DNA from: Aquila chrysaetos chrysaetos
Taxonomy: Eukaryota; Chordata; Aves; Accipitriformes; Accipitridae
DNA length: 64,000 bases
Assembly: GCF_900496995.4 (NCBI RefSeq)
Contig: NC_044027.1
Location: 16,082,743-16,146,742 of the forward strand
Direction: 5' to 3'
Shown here: piece after piece, positions 51,501-61,978 of the stretch
How positions within the stretch are numbered: the stretch's first letter is position 1
How the letters are laid out: every line of letters begins with the position of its first letter
The notes under the pieces: generated by a model
What the model saw: only the letters and a program-made list of their open reading frames with translations
What the model was told of the DNA's origin: nothing
Database searches by the model: none
Translations under genes and position numbers: made by a program

Positions 51501-54500
51501 CTACCCGATACTTTGGTTATAACCTGGACCCTCGCTCCTGCTCCATTCAGATTAGCTCAACTACTGTGAAAATGAAAATGCATATAAAGACATAGAAAGA
51601 GAGGAGAGACACATGTAAAACTTCCCCCAAACCTTCCCTTTTACAGGCAGAACAGATCCTGCCTTTATAAGGAGATTGTGAGTTTTATCAGTGAACATTT
51701 GCTTTGCTGGAAAACCATAGGTAAGCAGGGGAGAGCAGCCACTGTCCCTGTCAGTCCACGCAGGTGTTTTTTAAAGCATTATTGACTTTTTTTCCCCATT
51801 GAAATAATGTTTCTTTGGGTCTGGGGCTTCCCAGACACATCAGCTCATTTTATGAGCATCAGATGATGTGTGCAGTTGGAAACCCGAGCGGTTCCCTTGC
51901 ATTTGGAGCACATGGATCAGATAACGACGGTTCATTAAATGCTCATTGAAAGGCTGTTGCGAAGTTGGGAACTTTTCTTAGCAGCACCCGCTCTGTAGAC
52001 ATGCTGCCCTGTCCGTCTCCAGAAGAAGCTTTGGGGCCACAAGGTATTCCCAGATTAAAACAACCTCTCTTGCTCCATGGTATCTGTCAGATCGTATACG
52101 GCCCGAGCCAGCTCCCATCGTAGCGAGGGAGGGTTTTTCCACTGACTTTAAGAGGCGCTGGACCGGGGCCATCCTCTGTGTAATGCGGATCCGGGAGTGT
52201 GCGTGATGCACTGCATGATGACAGAATTTCTGGGAGATTGGCCTAAACCAAAAACCTTGGACCGCTGCTCCCTGGGACCGCTCCACCGGAGGAGCGGGGA
52301 GGCTGGAGACACCGAACCTGGACCCGGAGCGGGTTTTTGCAGCTGCGAAAGCAACCCTGCAAGAGCCGAGCGAGCCCGGCTGCTTTGCGTCTGCCCTTCC
52401 CCGGGTCAGGGACTCGGCGCTGGGGTTTGGTCGCTTGGGTCGAGTCCACCATCCGCGTCCATCTCCGGTGCTGCCGGGGGGGAGCGGACACCTGCGAGTG
52501 TGCGAGGGGCTCCCTGCCCGACCCCTCTGGGAGGCGAGCGGCTCAGCCTGTCTGCAACACCGCAGCCGAGCTCCTCCGTGCCCTGAAAATACCCCGTCGC
52601 TGCCGAGCGGTGCCGGGACGGGGCTGCCTTGCCCACGTCAACTGGGGTGGAAAGTTTGGTTGGAAATCTTGCTGAGAGGAAAGAGGAGGAGAAGAGAAAC
52701 CTGCTGGGACATTGCATGGCATCGTTTTAAGCAAAACCCCGAAGCGTCAATGTTTTTTTCTCTTGGTGCTGGGTTAGGCTGCTTTGCACCCACGCAGCAG
52801 GTACCACTTTACTGACCCCCACGGCTGCATCTGCTCTAACTCCATCCTGCGCTGCTGCAGAAAGGTGGTGTTTCTGCAGAGCAGCACCAGCCATGGCAAA
52901 TCCCACCCTGGTCTTCCTGGGTGCCCCCCGACTCCTCTGAAGCGTAGGAGACCTTTGTGCACCAGGAAAAGATATGCATCGGGGCTGGGATAGCTGAAGT
53001 GAAGCTGAGAGATACCAAGTGGTCCTAGACAGGTGCTTCGGTTGCTTCATCTCCCCTTTTTTCCAGGCTGACGGATGGGGCTGGTTTCTCATAGTGCTTC
53101 TGTGCCATGTCCCAGGGCCATGGAGCCCTGGGTGTGTGTAGGACATTGGTGGTGACTCCCCTTTGCCCCTGCAGACCTGGTTTATCCCTGTTACAGGGCA
53201 CAGACATCTCCTGCACATCAGAACCAGAGGGCGATGGAGGAGCCCCGGGCAAGCCCTCTCCCTGGGGCTCCCCACAGAGCTCCTGCCCCTACTTCCACAA
53301 GAAATCACCACTCTTGAATTTCCAGGGGAATCGGGTTTCTTTGGCCCTCCCAGGGAGGAGGCAGGACTTCTCCAGTAGTCCTGGTGGATGCATCTCCTTG
53401 GGTTGTCCATCACCGCTCCCAATGAGCTGTATGCGCCTCGGGATGGAGCAACACCACTTTTTGAAGTGGTGTAGCATCACCGTGGCCTAAAGGGCATAAA
53501 AATGGTTAGAAGGAAAACCTTGGCCCCAAGGTCTGTGAGTTAACCTGGCAGGGATGGCCGGGCTGGCTCACAACTTGAACGTGCACGGAGGAACGGCGGT
53601 GCGAGGGTGAGGAGGGAAGAGCAGCATGTGGAAAAAAACCTGAAGCGGTCTTTCAAAATCACATGGTGATAAGGTGTTTTCTGGAGTGCCCCATACAGCT
53701 GGCAGCAGAACCAGGCTTTTATGTTTTGGTCTGGCTAGTTTTTCACTTTCTGCAGCCAAAGGGATCTGGATAAAGTTTGCCTGGAAGATTAGCTGGCACC
53801 GAGCCCGACTAGACATCTCTGGAAGCCTCCCCTTGAGCAGGAGTAGGTCCTAATTCCCCTCTCATCCCAGCCCTGCCGTAGGCGAGCGCGGGGGAACGTG
53901 CGTCTCCTGGAAAGGATGGTTCGACCATGCCACCCTGAAGCTCCCTCGCTGCCCAATAGCCCCTGCGCCTATTGCAAGATCCTCTGCTGCGGGGCCGGGT
54001 CCCCGCTCCTCCCGTGCTGGGGATGCTGGGGAGCGTGCAGAAGTGAGCGAGATCCCGGGGGATCCCTGCCGCCGTGGTCCCTACATGCGGTGGAGACGAT
54101 GCCCCGCAGCCCAAAGAGTGGGATAGGAGCACGAAGCATCGGCACCGGCGCCCGACCGTTGTGGCTTTGCATCAGCCCTCGCCTGGGGACGCGCGTCCTT
54201 CGTGTGGTCTGTCCCGACGCTGAAACCGAGCAGGGAAATGGGGTGTGCGGGAACCCACCGATCAGGGCTGGCCTCTACCAGCGCCAGCTCTGGGGCAGAT
54301 CTGCTCCAGCCGCTGCACGCCGGATTCGGCACCGGCTGTGGTGTCCGGCCGCGTCTGAGCTGCCGGCTCTGGGGCAGAGAGGGCAGGGGATGGAGGTGCG
54401 GGAAGAGACGCCGTGGGATGCTGTCCCCGCGGGGTCGGCGGGCACCCCGCACTGGCCCAGACACAAAGCGAATGGGATTTTGTGCCTGGGGAGGTATTGC

Positions 54501-55046
54501 GGAGCAGGAGGGAGGCTGGCAGGCTCCTGTTCGCCCTTGTCGCTGCTCTCTGCCGCTGCGCTGGTAGCAGATGCCGATGCCTCCGGAGTGGAAAGCCCGG
54601 TCCCTCCCCCCTCATTCCTTTTTTCTTTCTTTTTTTCTTCCCCCCCCTCAGCTGATCTTAAAAAAAACCAGGCAGTTTGGGCTTCATGAAACCCAAATGC
54701 CTTTTGCAGCATCAAGCCCGGATCCCATAAGTAATATCCCAGCGTTCAAGAATAAGACAGTATATGAAGTAGACGGGGAGCTATAAAGACGCTTTAAAAG
54801 GGGCAATAAAAGTTTTGGGTTTCATATCGTCTTACCAAAGAAGAGAATAACAGAGAAGCAGGAAATTTCAGTAGCAGACATGACAAAGGTCACAGCACTC
54901 AGACTGCACCTTAGACGAAAACACCTACTCTTATGAAAACAGCAAGAATTTTTGGCAGGGGCTCAAGAGCTCTTACAGGCAAAGCTCTCGGCAGCGCTAA
55001 AAGGTTACAAGAGACTGTTTTGTCTACGTTGCTGTAAATGTTTATA

Positions 55047-55078
55047 ATATTTCCCTGCATTTGTATTGCAGGGGATAT
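55047..55078. repeat. Short imperfect inverted repeat
   Basis: atatttccctgca and tgcaggggatat can pair around a seven-base loop. The inner seven base pairs are perfect. Confidence 0.6.
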
Positions 55079-56947
55079 CCTGCCTGGGTGATAGTGAATT
55101 CAGCCCGGGCACCTTCCTCCCGGGTGTCAGGGTGCCCGGTGCTGCCGCAGCGGGTGCTGCCGCCGGCGCGGGGCTGATGCCGCGGCAGGGACCCTGCAGA
55201 CGCGTCCGGCTGCGTTTCGGTCCCAAGGGTGGGTGCTGGTCCTGCATGGGGGTGCAAAGGGTGGGCCAGTTTGCGCAGTCGGAGCAGCGCCCTGGGGCAT
55301 CAGCAGGGAGAGGGGAAAAAGGAAACCTTGCCTGGGATTTTATTGTGTGCAATATACTACTTGGGTTTTTTGGTGTAACACCTGAATACATGGCAGGTGG
55401 GAGCTGGAGCTTTCATTTACTCAGCTGGGCCTTAGCTAACGTGCCCTCCTTGTTCGCATGGGGTTTGCCAACCTTTTTTCCCTCCTGCTCAGCCACGGTA
55501 AGGCATTGCAGTTATCCAGTGCTTCTCCTCCCAGCGCTTTACCCACACGAGGCTCTCCCCATGCCCACGCTGCCCACGAACCGCCGGGGCTTGCTGTAGG
55601 GCTATGAATGTCACCGCAGTCCAGGAGGGGCTGAACACCCACAAAATGAGCACTTGGGACTGTTTTTTGGGGATACCCTGAGGAGTACTTGAGTGGCAAA
55701 GTACTCCAGTAGCGTGCAAGCAATGGGGAAAGTGTCGCACGCAAACCCTTAAGAGCATCTTGCAGAACATCCCGGGGGCTGGATGCTCAGAAAGATCTGG
55801 TGTGCTGTGTTGGTTTAGGTGCTGGTGAACCCCTTAGAAGCTCTTTGCTAGCGCTGCCTCTGCGTGCAGCTGCATCAGCTGTGCCACCGCTTGCCAGTGA
55901 CTCTTGGATGCTTGGGGGTTCATAATTCATTTATATTTTTGTTGGAAGCTCATTCAGTTTTGGTTGTTGCCCCGTCGCAGGAAGTTGCTCTGATGAATGA
56001 CCGGGGTGGATTTCTCTTCCAGAGGAACCCAGGCTTAATGTGGGCTTTCTGTGGACATCACTGTATATCAATACTGCTCTAATTGTCCATGACATATAGT
56101 CTTGGCGTTTTTCCCAGACAGTCTAAATAAATCATACACTTCTGCTATAGTAAATAGTCTGTTAGAGGAGATGTTATAGGTTTACAGTCCTCCCCCTCCC
56201 TCCAGGAGCTTCTTTTCTCTGCCTCTTAATTTTCCATGTACTTTCCATACTAATGAGGCTCGCCGCAAGCGCACCTGCTGCCTGCAGCGCCCGGGGCAGG
56301 TCTGCAAGGACAAAGTGCCCAATGTTGCAGCTCCCTCCAGGCCCTGGGGGGCTGTGGGCAGGGGAGGGGGTGGCCGTGCCCAGAGCTCTGCTTTGGGGCT
56401 GGCATCTGCCCTCAACTGAGCGGAGCTGAGCTGGAAAGTTTCCTGCACCGCTTAAGAAATGCTGGCGTCGCACGCTTGCAAAGTCTTTGTTAGTGTGTAT
56501 TATTTACATCAAGAGAATGCATAAATAAAATAGTAAATATCTCACAAAAATACAGGTTCTGTTAATTGGGCGTTGCAAACGAAGCCCCGTGTGCTCAGGC
56601 TGGGGAAACCTGCACGGAGGGGACACCTCGGGTCCTCCAGGGCCAGTGCAGGGGACAGCCCAGGCGGTGACATGGCCTGAGAGTGCGAGGCTCTCCCGAG
56701 GGTTGCAGCCCGGACAAGTGCTTCTCCGGGGAGAAGTAGGAGTACGTAGCAAACTGGAAGCGCAACCTCTGCTGGGGCTGATGGTGGAAAGGTGAAGACT
56801 TTCCAGGGAAGAAAATCCCCGGGGCGTGCACAGGGCTGGTGGGAGAAGATGCCGACGTCCCACAGGAAAATGCAGCAGGAGGGCATTTTGCTTTTGGTTG
56901 CATTGCCCCAGGAGCAGAAAAGCAAGTGCCCCGCTCGCCCGGGCGGC

Positions 56948-57094
56948 TCAGACGCAGCAGCAGAGCGTGGAGCAGTCGAGCCTGGCGGGGGTCCCGGCGC
57001 TCCCGGCCTTCTTGTTCTCCTTGGGCAGCAGCAGCACAAAGGCCATGGCCAAGGCGCAGTGATAGAAGCTGTGCACGTAGGTGTAATCCCACTC
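56948..57094 (-). CDS. MYMK: MYMK terminal coding exon and stop
   Basis: Codes EWDYTYVHSFYHCALAMAFV, then LLLPKENKKAG and LDCSTLCCCV. TGA is at 56950-56948. Acceptor cttgcag. Confidence 0.97.
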   Translation of the reverse strand, partial: EWDYTYVHSFYHCALAMAFVLLLPKENKKAGSAGTPARLDCSTLCCCV

Positions 57095-60000
57095 CTGCAA
57101 GCGGGAAGAGCGTTAGCAAGACCTGCCGGGGCCGCGGGAGCAGCGGTGCCGGGGGGCTCTGCGTTAGGTGCAGAACATTAGGTTTCTGCAAGTAGCCAAA
57201 AGGAAAGGAATAAAAAAAAAAATTCCTGAGCCTTCTGCCTCTTTTTGCTGTCAAAGAAGAAAGGATTTCCAGCTTTAAAAAAAAAAAGGCAAAGTGGATT
57301 TAACACATTCCAATTTGCACATTTCCCAATTCTTGAATGAAGTGTTTCATTACCCCGCAAAGGACGCGGCGGCGAGGCCGGGGCGCGGGGGGAGGCGGTT
57401 TCTGCTAAGTGACATTTTTATGTTCTGCTAGAATTTGCAATTACTAAATGCTTTGAAAAATAATCCTTGGGGATGACTGTGAGGTTGTATCTAGCAGCTC
57501 CCAATGCACAGAGCAGCCGTAACGGCGGGGCTGAGCACAGGCGTGACCGGCAGCTGTGTCGGGGGGGTTATCGCCTTCCCCGCGTGGGACAGACGGACCC
57601 TTTTGTGCAGGACGGGCAAACTGGCCAGCGGCGAGAGCAAAAGGTTATAAACATGGGATCGAGTGCCCCTGGGAGTCAACTGAGAGCCTTTTCTTTGGCG
57701 TGAGCCAGCTTTGGATCTGGCCATGCCTGGGTCGTATCCAGTCCCTGCCGTGGCTCTGCGAGGTGTCCTTAAGTCACCCGTGCCCAGTTTCCAAAAAACC
57801 TCGCTCGCATTTGACAAAGCCATTTTGAGGATCACGTACGGCTGAAGAAAGCATGGCCCGTGACCTTGCGACTCACTTAACAGGGGAAAAAGAGAGCGAG
57901 CATCACCCTGCGCATCACTTACTGTCACACCTCTCCCTGCCCACTCCGCAGTTAACGGGCCAGGGGCTGGGATGGGGACAAGTAGGAAGGGACCCTCGTC
58001 CCTGCACGCCAACCCCAGAGACCCACACCTGAGCTGGGTTTTGTCCAAGGCTGGATGCAGCCCAGCGGTGCGAAGGGGGAGGTCTCCTATCTTGGTAATG
58101 TCCTTTACGCCTTGTAAAGTCAGGGTGATTGACTCTGCAAACAGGTACCTCGAAGAAGAACCGCAGCATCAGTGCTAACGCCCCGAAACAGAAGCCAGGA
58201 CCGATCTGTTGGGTGTAGACGCTCTTGTCTGGATAGAGCCCTTTCTTCTCTTTCATCTTTTGTAGCTGGAAGGAAAGAGAGAACACACCAAACAATTTCA
58301 CCTGGATTTAGCTGCCTGTTCCACATCCGAAAGATCCTATGAATGCTGAAATAAAACCACCCAAAGCCCACGGCTCCCCTGGGCTGCAGGGTCTGCCTGC
58401 ACATGGGAAGCACCTGTGCCTCATGCTGCAACAGGTCCTCCTGCTTCATCCCTGATCATAACGCTGTTTTCTTAATATTCAGCCCCAAACCCAGCTCAGG
58501 AAGCGTGTGCCCTCACAAACCCAGTCTCTGGGAGAGCGGATCCCAGCACAGCCTTTGCAGGCTGGGGGACACAGGGTGGTCTCGTACCTCGGTCCCCTCC
58601 TTGCTCATCCCCTCCCCGCCGTGGCCGCTTGCTTTTAGCTGCCGGCCGGGCAGTAGACGGGGCTTAGTGACAGTATGTAGCTGGCACTTGCATGACTGTA
58701 TTTCCATGATGCTCAGCAGTGCCTTCCTGCAATTTTTACCCCATCACTGATTTCTTCGCCTTTCCCTTTCATGGCCGTGCCGGCTCCTGCCAATGGCTCT
58801 GCCACCGGGCTCCCAGCCGGGTCGACAGCATCCGCTGTGTGCGGGGCACAGGCTGCAGCGTGGTGCCCGACTGTCCCAGCCAGATTCAGGCAGACTACAG
58901 GCAGATTCCTTCCCACTTTATCACCGCATTTTATGCACATCTTCCACCGGCTCCGGGGCAGTTTACCAGACCCCTCTGCCTCTGAGTAGCTGTAAAAACT
59001 CCATCAATGCGTTCTTCCTGATTAGAAACGCAGGGATAGGAGATGTGGTAGATTGCTCAGACCGATCGAATCTGGCGTTTATCACAAAGGCTGTCTGCCT
59101 GCTTTCTGCTCGGGTTGAAGAAGTGCTGTTTAATCACCGTGATGGCCTGTGCTGCGAGAGCTGGACCTTGAGGAGGAAACCGCTGGCACAGGTCGGACCC
59201 CTCCGCGCAGGGCTCAGCCCCTTCCCCGCCGTCAATGTCCTGCAAAGTGCCGGCGCGGTGCCCTTCCCTACGTACCCATTTCACGGTTATCACCAGGACG
59301 GCCGTCCCGATGGGTCCCGAGTAGACACCGTAGCCCCAGCGGTCGTGGTAGATCCTCACGGCGATGGTGAGGACGCCGAACATGACGAAGGTCGATCTCT
59401 TCGGCTCGTCAAACTCTGCCAGGGCTGCGCGGCACCGAGCACAGGGAGCGTCAGCTCGCCCACCCCCTTCCTCGGCTGCTCCCCTAAAGCCTTACTGGGG
59501 TCTGTCCCACCTGCCCTGGGGACCCTCAGCATCGCATCCACTTCTGGTTTGCCCTTATGGCTCACAGCTGGGGAAACTGAGGCACACGGGGGCAAAGCGA
59601 ACCATCCTGAGGCATCCGAGTGGTGGGTCTAGGAGCTGATTTTAGGGGTCTTATGTTCAGTGTTGTGTGTGGAAGCTAAAGGCGATTTCCCACCCGTATT
59701 TTCCTTTACTGCCTCAACCCAGAAGTCGGAGGCGATTGCAAAGACACTTGCACCCGGTGAGCCCGCCATTGGCTCTTGAGTTCATCCTACATTTCCAACC
59801 TTCCCAAACTTGCCAGCTCACCCCGCTCCAGTAGGACCGCACTTGCAATGCGATGGGGACTGGGCTGCCTGGCCGTGCCAGCACCTGCCTGAGGTTTGCA
59901 AGCTGGAAGTCGCCAGTGCGAGTAAATTATTAGAGGCTTTTGTTTAGCACAGAATGGGGTAATAACTGATAAAAGTTATGGATCCCAGTGGGCTCCATGC

Positions 60001-61978
60001 TTTTCCAGCTCGCACAGCTGTGTTATGGCTGTCCTGGATTTGCATTCCGGGAAGCGTGCCCGAGGGTCTGCGTCCGCACATGTGCGCTCGGGCTTTACAA
60101 GCCACAGCGAGAGGCTTCCCTGGGCTTCAGTCACCACACCTTCCATGTCCTTGGATCGTGGTTTTATAGGGAGTTTGGCTAAGGGATAATGTCCGCATTT
60201 TAATCTCTGTTGTTTCCCTGCGGGTCAATATTTTAAACATCGTAGTCCGGGATTTGTATTTTTTTTGCAAGGTTTTTGAATGCAGTAATGAAGCAATCAA
60301 GTTGAATTTTGCTGCAAGGAGCCAAAGTGTCTGGATCGGCTCTGACCTACCCTGACACTGCTGTTACCTACTGAAAGTGCCCTTTGGAGATGATTTGCCT
60401 TATTGCCTTTCTAGCCAAGCAGAGAGAGAGCTGAAGTGCCATGGACAGTGTGGGAGCCCACCTCGGGACTCGCACCTGGGGGGAACAGAGCCATTTCTAA
60501 GGTTAATATCTTCCCCACTCCTTTTTCCCTGCACAGAAGATTTATCCTGTCGCATGCCCTGGAAGGGGGATGCTGCTGTCTGCGCTGCTCGGCGGTGAAG
60601 GGCGGAGGGATGGATTTGTGCCCGGCGGAGGGGATGCTGCCCCACGGCTCGTGCTGGGCTCAGGGGCTGCAGGAGCTTCTCCCAACCCGGCCGGAGGTCC
60701 TGCACCAACCCTGGAACCCCGAGGGGCAGAGGAGAAAGTCCTGTGGGTGTTTTGGAGCTGTACATCAGCGTGGTGACCCCAGCTGAGCGCTGGGAGGGCT
60801 GGGGACCCTGCCTGGCTAGAGTGGGGACTGGGTGTGCGGCTGCTGGAGATGGTCCGAATCTGTTGAGCGAAGCCTTTGCTGTTGGAAAGTGACTGTCCCT
60901 TCATCTCTCCCCCCTTACCCTACTCTATTCTCCTGTCAGAAATACTTGTGTCCTTCCAAAAAGCGTGTTGACAAAATGGGAAAATAATAGGTTTGAAGTT
61001 TTCATCCTTCTTTAGTTCTGTCATATTTTTTTTTCATTTCTATTATACCTTGTTTCAGTGGCAAATGAGGAACAAAAAGAGAAAAAAAGAGAGTGAAGGG
61101 AATGTGGGAAAAGGAAAATTGAGTAATAGAGCAAGGGTCAGGATTTTTAGTAAAAAGGAAGTGAAATATATTTCTGCTTTTTCTAAGCAGATATAATATT
61201 TCCCATCAGCCCAAACTGGCTTTTGATAAACTAGGAAGATATATTTGTTTCGTCTAAACCACTTTGATTTGCATGCTACCAAGGGAAGTGGCAGATTCTG
61301 CATTTCTTAATGCCCCCAAGTCAGGACAGGACATGCTGATGGGGCTCCGTATGGGGAAAATGAGGAGAAATGGGGGATTCCCTGACATGGGAGGTTTCAA
61401 ACTAAGTCATCACATAGTACTGTCCTGCCTTGAACTAAAGCACAAGGCTGCATGTGTTACTTGCCAATTTGAAATAAATAATTCTGCTGTTGTAGGGACA
61501 TGCATAAGAGCTGGTGAAGGTAGAGGAACACCCAACTAACACAAACACCCGGCACCAGACCTCTGTTTATCTCCAAGAGCAAAACTTCCCCAGCAACCAC
61601 TCAGCACAGTTTTCATGTGTGTCTGGACCCCACCGAGTGCAATGGCTTTCCAAGGCATTAATGATATAAAAATTGATTAAACCATAGCGCGGGCTGACTT
61701 CCATAAAAGACAGTCTCACAGCTAAGTCTTGCAGACGGGGGCTCAAGGGCAACAGCATTTCTGGGGACTGTACCCACTAACCATCCCACCAGCGACGCCG
61801 ACAGAGCCTGCCCGACCTGCAAACGCTGGTGCTCCGTAGGAGCCATGAAAGACCAGTGCTTACCCATCAGGGACACCCAGATGGACAGAGCTGTTCCATA
61901 GATGCTGAAGTACTCCAGGATATCATAGCGCATGAAGCACAGCACTGATAAGCCGGGGCCATCACATGCGTGGTAAAT
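56948..61978 (-). CDS. MYMK: MYMK (TMEM8C), myomaker, myoblast fusion factor (5'-partial, last 4 coding exons)
   Basis: Seven-pass membrane protein needed for myoblast fusion in vertebrates. Coding joins, 5' to 3' on the minus strand: 61978-61864, 59424-59276, 58265-58149, 57094-56948. They give 175 residues, against about 221 for the whole human protein, so about 46 N-terminal residues are missing. The match to human is very close: HACDGPGLSVLCFMRYDILE, SIYGTALSIWVSLMALAEFD, MFGVLTIAVRIYHDRWGYGV, MKEKKGLYPDKSVYTQQIGP and EWDYTYVHSFYHCALAM. The HSFYH (HxxxH) in the last membrane segment recalls the metal-site motif of the CREST/PAQR-like superfamily to which myomaker is related. The C terminus LCCCV keeps a cysteine cluster; in mammals this tail is palmitoylated. 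The gene is tandem with SLC2A6 on the same strand. Confidence 0.97.
58149..58265 (-). CDS. MYMK: MYMK penultimate coding exon
   Basis: Codes LQKMKEKKGLYPDKSVYTQQ, then GFCFGALALMLRFFFE. Exactly 39 codons, phase 0 at both ends; donor GAG|gtacct. Confidence 0.97.
59276..59424 (-). CDS. MYMK: MYMK middle coding exon
   Basis: Codes ALAEFDEPKRSTFVMFGVLT, then RIYHDRWGYGVYSGPIGTAV. Acceptor gcgcag, donor TGG|gtacgt. Confidence 0.97.
59425..61863 (-). other. MYMK intron, no gene seen
   Basis: About 2.4 kb. Includes a short MIR-like stretch at 59545-59600 and an AT-rich part around 61.0-61.3 kb. No exon was recognised. Confidence 0.7.
59545..59600 (+). repeat. Short MIR-like fragment
   Basis: Contains cagctggggaaactgaggca, matching the MIR-type core tttacagatggggaaactgaggcaca. 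Confidence 0.4.
61864..61978 (-). CDS. MYMK: MYMK upstream coding exon in window
   Basis: Codes IYHACDGPGLSVLCFMRYDI, then EYFSIYGTALSIWVSLM. The acceptor follows an extended T run on the minus strand (aatag). Phase 0 at its start means the missing first exon ends on a codon boundary. Confidence 0.96.

Larger units (their letters stand above)
33078..56490. other. Large non-coding interval between SLC2A6 and MYMK
   Basis: About 23 kb with no exon that I recognise. The open frames present are short, Pro/Arg/Gly-rich products of GC-rich DNA and show no domain motif. The interval mixes GC-rich stretches with AT-rich blocks (near 38.1, 39.8, 42.6, 43.35, 44.1, 46.0, 46.6, 51.8 and 54.8 kb) that look like regulatory elements. 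The same gene neighbours are also well separated in human. Confidence 0.65.
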
